Of a DNA stretch of 64,000 nucleotides, positions 15,657 through 23,270 are shown in pieces. The translations under genes and the position numbers were made by a program. Within the stretch, counting starts at the first letter, position 1. Each line of letters opens with the position of its first letter. The notes under the pieces are model-generated. The model was not told the DNA's origin. It saw only the letters and a program-made list of their open reading frames with translations, and made no database searches. The stretch comes from Chloroflexota bacterium (GTDB taxonomy: Bacteria > Chloroflexota > Anaerolineae > UBA4142): contig JACRMI010000191.1 of the NCBI GenBank assembly GCA_016215025.1, forward strand, positions 1 to 64,000. Direction: 5' to 3'.

Positions 15657-17026
15657 CAAACTCCCAGGGGGTACGCCGGCAACCGCACCGGTGTTCGTCG
15701 CCAGCGCTCCCAAAAGCCCCGGAGCGTTTGACTGAGCGACGCGTTGTTTGTGTTTTGCAACTGTGATCGAATCGATGAAATATCTATTCGGTTACCCACC
15801 AAATCCCGCAATGGGTCCGTTATGTCCTGAACTCCTAGAATGAGTGCACCAGCAATTTGATTTCCGCGCAATACTAGACGAATCGAATTGTCGCCTTTGT
15901 GACTCCACGCGCTGGTGTAGGGTCCGCCGGGTCGCGCCCACCACACTTCGGACGAGCCGCGCGATTGATATTGCAGCGTTTCATTTTCGTCGTCGGCACT
16001 GCGATTGCCCGTCCCAGCTTGTCCGATTGACGTGACATGCACCCCGAATATTAACGCCGCATTGAACGGCACATCCTTGATGTAGGCGGCGCGCGCACCG
16101 ACCATGTTCGCGCCAGCCATGCGACCGGCAGCTATCGCCGAGGGCCACAAATCGTCCACACGGTATTCGCCCGACCAATGATCGAAAACTTGCGCCGCAT
16201 CCCCCGCCGCGAAAATATTGGGCGCAGATGTTTCCAAAAATTCGTTGACGACGATTCCTCGATCAATTCTCAATCCAGCATTCTTTCCCAGCATAACATT
16301 TGGTCGCACGCCGATTCCCGCGCCGACAAGATCGCACGGAATGAATTGACCGCTCGTCGTCTTAACCGCCGATACACACCCATGCGCTCCAATAATCTCT
16401 GCGATTTCTTCGTTGTAATGAATGTGAATGCCCGTCATGCGCGCGTGACTCTCGATGATTTGCGATTCGTCGTTTGTCAACAGCGCCGACCAAATCGTTT
16501 TCTTGCGCAACAGGTAATGCACCGTCAAGCCGCGATGTGCCAAACCCTCCGCCATTTCCATCGCCGTGATGCCGCCACCAACGACAACAGCAGTCCGCGC
16601 ACCGGTTTGCACGCGGCGCAAAATATCCTGCACGTTCTTGAGCGTATCGAGATAAACGACGCCGTCGAGTTGGCTGCCGGGAAAAGTCGCCGGGACCGCT
16701 GTTGCACCGGTAGCAAGCAGCAATGCGTCGTACGGCAACAATTTGCCATCCGCCAATTCGATCACTTGTCGATCGGGATGAATCGCCGCGACGCGCGCAA
16801 ACATCAATTCCAAACCACGTTCGGCATAGTATTCCCGCGTGCGACAGAAAATGCGACTATCCGGTATTTCGCCCATCAACACGTACGCCAAACCAGGACG
16901 CGAGTACATCGGATACGGTTCGTCCGTGATGATCGTGATTGACGCAAACGGGTCATGGCGGCGAATCTCTTCCGCTGCCGTCATGCCAGCCGCTCCATTT
17001 CCAATGATGAGGTGTCGAGTGGGCAT
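15656..17026 (-). CDS. FAD/NAD(P)-dependent oxidoreductase (NirB/rubredoxin reductase-like)
   Basis: A 456-residue flavoprotein. It has the FAD dinucleotide loop GNGAAG at the N-terminus, a central NAD(P)H loop GGGITAME (about 148-155) and the second FAD motif NIFAAGDAAQ (about 275-284), as in the Pyr_redox_2 family. The last ~50 residues are not recognisable. It starts 3 bases after the iron-sulfur gene and its stop overlaps the start of the 44-haem gene, so it is firmly in the operon. It probably links NAD(P)H to the iron-sulfur protein; there is no signal peptide, so it is cytoplasmic. Confidence 0.82.
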   Translation of the reverse strand: MPTRHLIIGNGAAGMTAAEEIRRHDPFASITIITDEPYPMYSRPGLAYVLMGEIPDSRIFCRTREYYAERGLELMFARVAAIHPDRQVIELADGKLLPYDALLLATGATAVPATFPGSQLDGVVYLDTLKNVQDILRRVQTGARTAVVVGGGITAMEMAEGLAHRGLTVHYLLRKKTIWSALLTNDESQIIESHARMTGIHIHYNEEIAEIIGAHGCVSAVKTTSGQFIPCDLVGAGIGVRPNVMLGKNAGLRIDRGIVVNEFLETSAPNIFAAGDAAQVFDHWSGEYRVDDLWPSAIAAGRMAGANMVGARAAYIKDVPFNAALIFGVHVTSIGQAGTGNRSADDENETLQYQSRGSSEVWWARPGGPYTSAWSHKGDNSIRLVLRGNQIAGALILGVQDITDPLRDLVGNRIDISSIRSQLQNTNNASLSQTLRGFWERWRRTPVRLPAYPLGV

Positions 17027-17029
17027 ATC

Positions 17030-17848
17030 TTAATGGACCTGGGTCTTGATCTGATCGATAGAAATAAATTGTTCGGGTGGAATCGACGGCGGTTCGGTAT
17101 CCATCGTATGTTCGTGCGTCGATTGGTTGGACTGTGTCACCGCATCGTACAAAGCTGGGTTGAGCTGCACGAGTCTTTCGTCGGCGGGCAATCGCAGCAT
17201 CGCACCGGTTGGACATTCTTTCACGCACGCGCTCTCGCCGTATCCGCGACAGAGATCGCACTTGTCGGCGCGGAATTTCGAGACGGGCAAAGTCGGATAC
17301 GTTTCAAAGCGCAATGTGCCGCGCGGACATTTCGCAACGCACAGGCCGCAGCCAATGCAGCGCTCATCATCGACGGTGCGTCCTTCGCGCGCATACTCGC
17401 GCACTTGGATGCCGACGGGACAATTGAATCCGCAAATTCCGCATTGAACGCAGCGCGTCGCGTCGGTCGCAATATGGAAATTGGCAGGCGCTTGTTTGCT
17501 TTCGCCGAACGCTTGCGCCAGAATCGATTTGAAGAAACCTTGGCGCTCTTCATGCTCGCGCGGCAACAGTTTTACTACGCCGTATGGACACGCCTGCACA
17601 CATTTATTGCAGCCGCGACACGCATCCGACACAAACGTTTTGCCTTCGTGGCGGCGCATTCCGTCGAGATGACAGGCGTTGACGCAAGGCGTGTCGGGAC
17701 AATTGCGGCACACGTCGGGAAGTTGATAGCGACCAAAGCGCGCGCCCGCCATGGTCATGCGCGCTCGCCCATGGCGATTCTCGCAAGCTGTGACGCACGC
17801 CTTGCAATCGATGCATTTGGCTAGATCACGTACAAGTACTTCTCTCAT
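17030..17848 (-). CDS. Poly-[4Fe-4S] ferredoxin-type electron-transfer subunit
   Basis: A 272-residue protein with six cysteine clusters: CIDCKACVTAC, CRNCPDTPCVNAC, CRGCNKCVQACP, CVQCGICGFNCP, CIGCGLCVAKCP and CDLCRGYGESACVKECP. This resembles DmsB/HycB/NrfC-type subunits but with more clusters than the usual four. No Tat or Sec signal is visible, so it is cytoplasmic or bound to the membrane subunit. It lies 89 bases after the 12-haem gene, a spacer with GC-rich inverted repeats. Confidence 0.85.
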   Translation of the reverse strand: MREVLVRDLAKCIDCKACVTACENRHGRARMTMAGARFGRYQLPDVCRNCPDTPCVNACHLDGMRRHEGKTFVSDACRGCNKCVQACPYGVVKLLPREHEERQGFFKSILAQAFGESKQAPANFHIATDATRCVQCGICGFNCPVGIQVREYAREGRTVDDERCIGCGLCVAKCPRGTLRFETYPTLPVSKFRADKCDLCRGYGESACVKECPTGAMLRLPADERLVQLNPALYDAVTQSNQSTHEHTMDTEPPSIPPEQFISIDQIKTQVH

Positions 17849-17864
17849 TTTGGTTTATCTTTTA

Positions 17865-17936
17865 GTACCGTGAGCGATTTGTGGCGCGAGCAGCTTGCTC
17901 GCGATGATTGGTGACGCGAGCGAGCCGCTCGCGCTA
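17865..17936. repeat. GC-rich inverted repeats between Fe-S and 12-haem genes
   Basis: Two near-palindromes in a row: GCGCGAGCAGCTTGCTCGCG and GCGAGCGAGCCGCTCGCG. Both form strong hairpins in either strand and fill the 88-base spacer inside the operon. They may set the relative output of the cytochrome and iron-sulfur genes. Confidence 0.6.
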
Positions 17937-18953
17937 CTACTCTTTCTTTTTGCCCGTCGCATGACACTTTAAACAATTCTGATAATCGGGAATATTCGCT
18001 TTGATATGGACGGTTGCCATATTTTTTTGCGTATGTTCGTGACAACTATAGCAGGTGTTAGTTGCGTAATTCGTCGGATGGCAAACTTTGCAATCCGAAT
18101 CTTTGCTCTTGTTGCCATGATCGAACGGAAACGAGTGCTTGATAAGTCGAGCGGGACGCCAACCCTGAGCAGTATGGCACGCGGCGCAATTGGTACCGAA
18201 TTGTCCAAGATGCACCTTGGGATCGGCGTGACACGCCACGCAATTGGTCGGCGTGCCGCGATAGCGATCCTTCACATGACATTTCGTGCACGCGACGTTA
18301 GCATGTTTGCCGTCAAGCGCAAACACCGTTGCATGATCGAAATCTTTTAATCGATCCGTACCATCGTGGCACGCGACGCACGCTTCGCCCATCTGTTTGC
18401 GATGATCGGCGATGAACATCGCATCTTTTTCTTGGTGACACTTGACGCATGCGGCGCGGACATTCGCCGATTCGATCTTTTGGTCTTGCCCAAACGCATG
18501 ACACGCACGACATGTCAGCGCGGTCTGATTGTAGTCGCGTTGATGATTGATCAGGGAAAAGCCAAATTGATTGTGCGGGAAAACATCGGGCGAGGTACGG
18601 GTGAGATTGGCAGTACGCCCTTTATGATCGACATGACATGCAGCACAATCGGTCGCGTTGCGCAGGACTCCGTGAATGCCTTGCGCTTGCGTGATTTGAT
18701 CGCGCACGTCATTGTGACATTGGACGCACTGCTCTGCGTCGGGTCCGTGAAACGGCGTGTGACACAAATCACAGCGCGTTTCGAAATCGGCATGAGAAAC
18801 AAAATTTTGAATCGGTCGCGCTTGAGGATGATCGGCGGAAAGCGCGCCAGGAGAAAATGGCGTACCGCCTGCGACCGCGACAATGGCTAACAAACACGTG
18901 ACCAAGATGAGCGTCGCGCCACAACCCAAAACCGATCCCAGGTGCTTGGTCAA
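17937..18953 (-). CDS. Dodecahaem cytochrome c (12 CxxCH)
   Basis: A 338-residue exported cytochrome. An N-terminal hydrophobic segment (about 10-28) is followed by 12 CxxCH sites that I count (CDLCH, CVQCH, CAACH, CRACH, CVKCH, CVACH, CTKCH, CVACH, CAACH, CKVCH, CYSCH, CLKCH) and many extra histidines for bis-His ligation. The C-terminal part (KHSFPFDHG...CKVCHP...CYSCH) is like the end of the 44-haem protein, so the two share ancestry. The start is TTG, immediately after the TAG of the b-type subunit gene (TAGTTG). Confidence 0.85.
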   Translation of the reverse strand: MTKHLGSVLGCGATLILVTCLLAIVAVAGGTPFSPGALSADHPQARPIQNFVSHADFETRCDLCHTPFHGPDAEQCVQCHNDVRDQITQAQGIHGVLRNATDCAACHVDHKGRTANLTRTSPDVFPHNQFGFSLINHQRDYNQTALTCRACHAFGQDQKIESANVRAACVKCHQEKDAMFIADHRKQMGEACVACHDGTDRLKDFDHATVFALDGKHANVACTKCHVKDRYRGTPTNCVACHADPKVHLGQFGTNCAACHTAQGWRPARLIKHSFPFDHGNKSKDSDCKVCHPTNYATNTCYSCHEHTQKNMATVHIKANIPDYQNCLKCHATGKKKE

Positions 18954-19757
18954 CTAGAATCCAAATCCTTTGAAGAATAATGCTGCGATAACGTGAATAA
19001 AAGCCGCCGTGAATAAGGTTGCGCCGAGCGGAACATGCACCAAGCGCCAAATACCCATCCAGCGCTGCACTAATCCCAACGATGCAATCTGTCGTTCGAG
19101 CTGGCGATGGCGGCGCAATACTTGCTCGAGTTGACCAAAGCGCGCGCGCTCGCTCCGTTCCAGGGTACGCAGCACTGAATGAACACGTTGACGATAAGCA
19201 TAGTCTTGCCACGAACGCGTCAAGAGTCCGACCCAGTCATCCGCTTTCGGTGCTGCGGCATTTACGGCGAGAGCTTGCGCCACCGCCGGTCGTTGCGCGA
19301 CCCAGCGTTCCAATTCTGCTTGCAAGACAGCCGCACGCGATGCCAGCTCATCCCGGCTCACTTCGACTCCGGCGCGGGTGTGCGGCACCGAAGTATAAAT
19401 ATAACGACCGATAAATCCGCTGAGAACGACAACCCCTGTCATCAGCAAAGCAAATCCAGCGAGTCCACCTACGGCAAATGCGCTGTGCAACAAAACCAGG
19501 AACGGACCGACGATACCGGTAAATATATGGAACGATAACCAAATGCGAAGCGAACCAACCCAGTGGAACCAACGGACACGTTTGCGAAGTGTATAAACCG
19601 TTTCAGTCACCAACATCAACGACATGCCGACAATGCCGATGAAATGTCCAAAGGAATTGCCACCCGACGGTGCACCGAAGAATGCGTAGATGGCGTATGC
19701 CGCCGCGAGGATAAAGCACGCGATAAACGCAAGCCATAATTCAAGATGCTCTTCCAA
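18954..19757 (-). CDS. Cytochrome b-like membrane subunit
   Basis: A 267-residue protein with four to five hydrophobic helices (about 8-26, 38-55, 75-93, 97-118, 235-262). Histidines occur inside helices in HFIGIVGMSL, WLSFHIFTG, VLLHSAF, RLVHVPLG and AAFIHVIAAL, suitable for b-haem ligands. Between the helices a ~100-residue charged, Arg-rich helical domain is inserted, probably cytoplasmic. It resembles cytochrome b561/ferric reductase-like quinol-oxidising subunits, a call by pattern only. The start is a TTG with AGG upstream. It is the first gene of the operon, before the 12-haem cytochrome. Confidence 0.7.
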   Translation of the reverse strand: MEEHLELWLAFIACFILAAAYAIYAFFGAPSGGNSFGHFIGIVGMSLMLVTETVYTLRKRVRWFHWVGSLRIWLSFHIFTGIVGPFLVLLHSAFAVGGLAGFALLMTGVVVLSGFIGRYIYTSVPHTRAGVEVSRDELASRAAVLQAELERWVAQRPAVAQALAVNAAAPKADDWVGLLTRSWQDYAYRQRVHSVLRTLERSERARFGQLEQVLRRHRQLERQIASLGLVQRWMGIWRLVHVPLGATLFTAAFIHVIAALFFKGFGF

Positions 19758-20007
19758 TAACCTGCCATCCCAATTTGTTTGGCGACAGTATATATTATTT
19801 CTCAGACCTACAAGTTAAATCCAGCTTAAATTGAATTACGAATCGAATAGTACCCTGGGACTAGCAAACAAAAAAACATAGACGATTCACGCTGAATGAT
19901 CGTCTCTTTAGCAAACGACTTTCCGAATCAAAAATTACTGATAGCTGCACGTTTTCATGGTTCGAGTAACAGAACACTCTCAAAGCTCAAATATTACTTG
20001 TTCTTTT
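19758..20007. other. Divergent intergenic region with a minus-strand leader hairpin
   Basis: About 250 bases between the cytochrome operon (-) and the binding-lipoprotein operon (+). At 19880-19905 the arms AGACGAT/ATCGTCT enclose an inner TTCA/TGAA. On the minus strand this stem is followed by ATG and seven T residues (19870-19876 on the + strand are A), so it reads as an intrinsic terminator placed upstream of the first cytochrome gene, as an attenuator would be. Nothing else was recognised. Confidence 0.45.
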
Positions 20008-20036
20008 TTGTGATTGAGTAACATTCGCAGTATAAT
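20008..20036 (+). promoter_or_regulatory. Promoter of the binding-lipoprotein operon
   Basis: TTGTGA at 20008-20013, a 17-base spacer and a consensus TATAAT at 20031-20036. Transcription should begin near 20043, which excludes the frame start at 20014 and supports the ATG at 20086. Confidence 0.65.
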
Positions 20037-20085
20037 GAATTTGGAGTTCTTGTATGCAAAAATTCGTATGCTGACGAAAGGAAAA

Positions 20086-21096
20086 ATGAAGCGGATTCGG
20101 TTGCCATCGCAGCTAGTTAGAGTGATTACGCTTGTATCACTGTTCGGCACAATGCTTGGCTTGCTAGGTTGCCAGAGTAGTTATTCGGGCAAGCTGGAGC
20201 CGATCACGATTGGTATGGAATCGACGGCTGTCAACGCTCTCATTTACATCGCCGCAGAACAAAACTATTTTGCACAGAACGGACTGAATGTCACCCTCAA
20301 AGAATATCCATCGGGGTTAGCTGCCGTCAATGGAATGCTAAAGAACGAAGTAGATTTGGCAACGGCAGCCGAGTTTGTCCTCGTCGGCAAAGCGTTTGCG
20401 CAAGAGGACATTCGCGCGCTCACCAGCATAGACCGATTTCAACATATCTCTTTGATCGGGCGAAGAGACCGGGGGATCGATCAGGTATCTGACCTTAAAG
20501 GGAAAAAAATCGGGGTGCCGCTCCAAACCGCCGCCGAATTTTATCTCGGTCGCTTTCTCGATTTGAACGGCATGAATATTCAGCAGGTCACGCTCGTGAA
20601 TGTCAGTCCCCCCGATTCAGTGAATGCGCTTGTCAACGCCACCGTCGATGCCGTGATTGTGTGGCAACCCAACGTCAGAGCTATCGAGGATCGGCTGGGT
20701 AACGGCTTGATCAAGTGGAAGGCACAAAAAGAGCAATTCGCCTATTGCACACTGATGAGTACAGACAAGTGGATCTCAGGTCACCTCGAGTTGGTCAAGC
20801 GCTTTCTCAATGCGCTCATTCAGGCAGAAAACTTTTACCAGAGTCGTGCGAAGCAAGCCCAGTCTATCGTGCAAAAGCGACTTGAATATGACGATGCTTA
20901 CATGGCAGTCATCTGGCAAGAACACCAAATATCGATCTCACTCGACCAATCGCTGATTCTCGCGTTGGAAGACCAAGCCCGTTGGATGATTAGGAATAAT
21001 CTCACCGACGAGAAAACCACGCCAAATTTTCTGGATTATATCTCGGAGAAAACAATCCAAGCACTCAAACCACAAGCCGTGAATATCATTCGATAA
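20086..21096 (+). CDS. NitT/TauT-type substrate-binding lipoprotein, copy 1
   Basis: A 336-residue SsuA/NMT1-like periplasmic-binding protein with a lipoprotein signal ending LLGC. It shows the family start (KLEPITIGMES...LIYIAAEQNYFAQNGL) and the inner blocks SDLKGKKIGVPLQTAAEFYLGRFL and VDAVIVWQP. ATG 20086 is preferred for its GAAAGG ribosome site, the signal peptide it gives and the promoter position. Two paralogues follow directly. No permease or ATPase gene lies nearby, so either the transporter is elsewhere or the proteins act as sensors for the kinases downstream. The ligand is unknown. Confidence 0.82.
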   Translation: MKRIRLPSQLVRVITLVSLFGTMLGLLGCQSSYSGKLEPITIGMESTAVNALIYIAAEQNYFAQNGLNVTLKEYPSGLAAVNGMLKNEVDLATAAEFVLVGKAFAQEDIRALTSIDRFQHISLIGRRDRGIDQVSDLKGKKIGVPLQTAAEFYLGRFLDLNGMNIQQVTLVNVSPPDSVNALVNATVDAVIVWQPNVRAIEDRLGNGLIKWKAQKEQFAYCTLMSTDKWISGHLELVKRFLNALIQAENFYQSRAKQAQSIVQKRLEYDDAYMAVIWQEHQISISLDQSLILALEDQARWMIRNNLTDEKTTPNFLDYISEKTIQALKPQAVNIIR

Positions 21097-21103
21097 AAGA
21101 CAA

Positions 21104-22123
21104 ATGGACAAATATCGTTTTCCACAATTGCATGAAATCGTTCAACGTCTAGTCCTGCTCCTCGTGTGGATTTTAATTGTGAGTGGCGCAGCGTCTTGTT
21201 CGCCGCCTATTTTCGGCAAGCTGGAACCTATTACTATCGGCGCACCTCCGCTTGAATCATCTGCTTTGATTTATATTGCCGACCACGAGGGCATGTTTGC
21301 CAACTATGGCATCCAAATGACGATGCGTGATTATGAGACTGGGGCAGCTTCGCTCAACGGGCTTGACGCAGGAGAGGTGGACATTGCCGTACCTGCCGAA
21401 TACGCTCTTGTCGGCAAGGCGTTTGGCAAGGACAAGATTTGCGTATTGGGCAGTATCGGTAAATCACAGTACTTTTACATCGTCGCCCGAGAGGACCTGG
21501 GGATTGCGAATTTTGCCGACCTCAAGGGGAAAAAAATCGGAGTCGTGCGTAATACGATTGCAGAATTTTACCTTGGACGATTTCTCGAACGACGCGGCAT
21601 CTTGGCAAGCCAAGTGACCCTGGTCGATGTGAATATTGCAGACTCTGAACAAGTGATCCTCTCCGGCAATGTCGATGCGATCATGACGCGACCACCCTAC
21701 ATCATCCCCATTCAAGAACGCCTCGGCGATAGTGCCTTGGTCTGGGAGGCGCAAAACCTCCAAGCGCTCTACGCGGTCTTGATCGCACGAACTGATTGGA
21801 TTGCCGATCATCCGGAACTGCTGCGTCAGTTTTACCGCGCGCTCGTTCAGGCGGAAGAGTATCTCGTCCGTCATCCATCCGAAGCAAAATCGATTGTTCA
21901 AACGAGGTTAAAGCTAGATGATGCTTACATGGCAGCCGTGTGGTCTCAAAATCAGTATGCGCTCTCGCTTGATCAATCGCTCATCATCGCCCTGGAAGAC
22001 GAAGCGCGCTGGATGATCAAGCATAATCTCACCAATGAGAAAACCACGCCGAATTTCACGGAATATATTTGCGAAGATGCGCTCAAGGCAGTTAAACCAG
22101 AAGCTGTGAATATTATCCGTTGA
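21104..22123 (+). CDS. NitT/TauT-type substrate-binding lipoprotein, copy 2
   Basis: A 339-residue paralogue of the preceding gene, with a lipobox GAASC, the same KLEPITIGAPPLESSALIYIAD opening, ADLKGKKIGVVRNTIAEFYLGRFL, and the shared ending VKPEAVNIIR. It starts 7 bases after the previous stop. Where copy 1 has VWQP at the ligand-cleft strand, this one has TRPP, so the copies may differ in ligand. Confidence 0.82.
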   Translation: MDKYRFPQLHEIVQRLVLLLVWILIVSGAASCSPPIFGKLEPITIGAPPLESSALIYIADHEGMFANYGIQMTMRDYETGAASLNGLDAGEVDIAVPAEYALVGKAFGKDKICVLGSIGKSQYFYIVAREDLGIANFADLKGKKIGVVRNTIAEFYLGRFLERRGILASQVTLVDVNIADSEQVILSGNVDAIMTRPPYIIPIQERLGDSALVWEAQNLQALYAVLIARTDWIADHPELLRQFYRALVQAEEYLVRHPSEAKSIVQTRLKLDDAYMAAVWSQNQYALSLDQSLIIALEDEARWMIKHNLTNEKTTPNFTEYICEDALKAVKPEAVNIIR

Positions 22124-22134
22124 AGGAAGGAAGA

Positions 22135-23139
22135 ATGACAGCGAGTTATTTGCGCTCAAGCCGATGGGCACTTTGTAAAGCAACAATATGGGCGCTGGCT
22201 TTCGTCTTATCATCCTGCACCAGCCCTGCCAGCCAGATGGAAACGCTAACGCTCGGCGTTCCGCCCCTAGAGCAAGCCGCACTGATATATGTCGCAGACG
22301 CGCAGGGATTTTTCGCGCAGCAAAATCTCAAGATTTCGATCACAGATTATGATACCGGCGTAAGCGCCATCGATGCATTATTGAAAGGTGATGTAGACAT
22401 TGCCGAGGCAGCCGAGTTTCCATTTGTCCGAGCGGTCTTTCAAAAAGAGCCGATCACGATCATGGCCAGCAACGACAAATTCGAGAATGATTTCATCGTC
22501 GCGCGAAAAGACCGGGGCATCGCAAAGATTGCAGACCTCAAAGGGAAAAGAATCGGCGTAGCTCGACAGACGATTGCAGAATTCTATCTTGGGCGCGCGC
22601 TCAATTTGCAGGGCATTAACATTCAAGAGGTTACTCTGGTCGATGTCAAACCCGCGCAATTTGTAAACGCGATGACGAGTGGTCAGGTCGATGCGATCAT
22701 CGCTTGGCAACCCTACGTCCATCAAATTCTAGCTCAGAAGAATATTGATCTGATTTCTTGGAACGCGCACAGCCGCCAGGCAGCGTACAGCATTCTCATC
22801 GCACGCCGTGAATGGATCAAGCAGCACTCGGACACCGTGCAACGATTTCTGAAATCACTGGCGGCAGCGGAAGACTATCTCATTCACAACCCGAACCAAG
22901 CCAAAGCGATCGTGCGACAACGTCTGAACTATGACGAGACCTACATGGTCAGCGTTTGGTCACAGCACCAAATCGTTCTTGCGCTCGAACAATCGCTCGT
23001 GATTGCCATGAAAGACGAAGGACGGTGGATGATCCAAAATCAACTAACGACAGTCAAAGAATTACCGAATTTTCTGGACTATGTAAACGAAGACCTGCTT
23101 CAAGTCGTCAAGCCGCAAGCAAGCAGCCTAATCCGATAA
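22135..23139 (+). CDS. NitT/TauT-type substrate-binding lipoprotein, copy 3
   Basis: A 334-residue third paralogue with lipobox LSSC, ADLKGKRIGVARQTIAEFYLGRAL and IIAWQP. The frame can begin at a TTG overlapping the previous stop (22120), but the ATG at 22135 follows an excellent GGAAGGA site and gives a normal signal peptide. The C-terminal VKPQASSLIR matches its neighbours, which shows tandem duplication. A family A repeat follows at 23145-23217. Confidence 0.82.
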   Translation: MTASYLRSSRWALCKATIWALAFVLSSCTSPASQMETLTLGVPPLEQAALIYVADAQGFFAQQNLKISITDYDTGVSAIDALLKGDVDIAEAAEFPFVRAVFQKEPITIMASNDKFENDFIVARKDRGIAKIADLKGKRIGVARQTIAEFYLGRALNLQGINIQEVTLVDVKPAQFVNAMTSGQVDAIIAWQPYVHQILAQKNIDLISWNAHSRQAAYSILIARREWIKQHSDTVQRFLKSLAAAEDYLIHNPNQAKAIVRQRLNYDETYMVSVWSQHQIVLALEQSLVIAMKDEGRWMIQNQLTTVKELPNFLDYVNEDLLQVVKPQASSLIR

Positions 23140-23144
23140 TGCCC

Positions 23145-23217
23145 TGTCATGCTGAACAGGTGAAATATCCCGTTCTGGCGGGACAAGACTCTGCGTGGAG
23201 TTTACGGGCGGCATGAG
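23145..23217. repeat. Dispersed palindromic repeat, family A, degenerate copy
   Basis: It starts with TGTCATGCTGAACAGG and holds the same inner block as 3204-3298 (ATCCCGTTCTGGCGGGACAAGACTCTGCG), ending near CATGAGAC. It lies between the last binding protein and the kinase gene. Confidence 0.6.
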
Positions 23218-23270
23218 ACACAAAGAACTTGGAATGACAAGCCGCTGATTAGGAACGAATCGAGTAACCT

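Noticed and set aside
20014-20085. Upstream start for the first binding lipoprotein
   Set aside because: It precedes the promoter -10 box and would bury the lipoprotein signal peptide.
20086-23139. A complete nitrate/taurine ABC transporter
   Set aside because: Only binding proteins are present; no permease or ATPase gene lies nearby.
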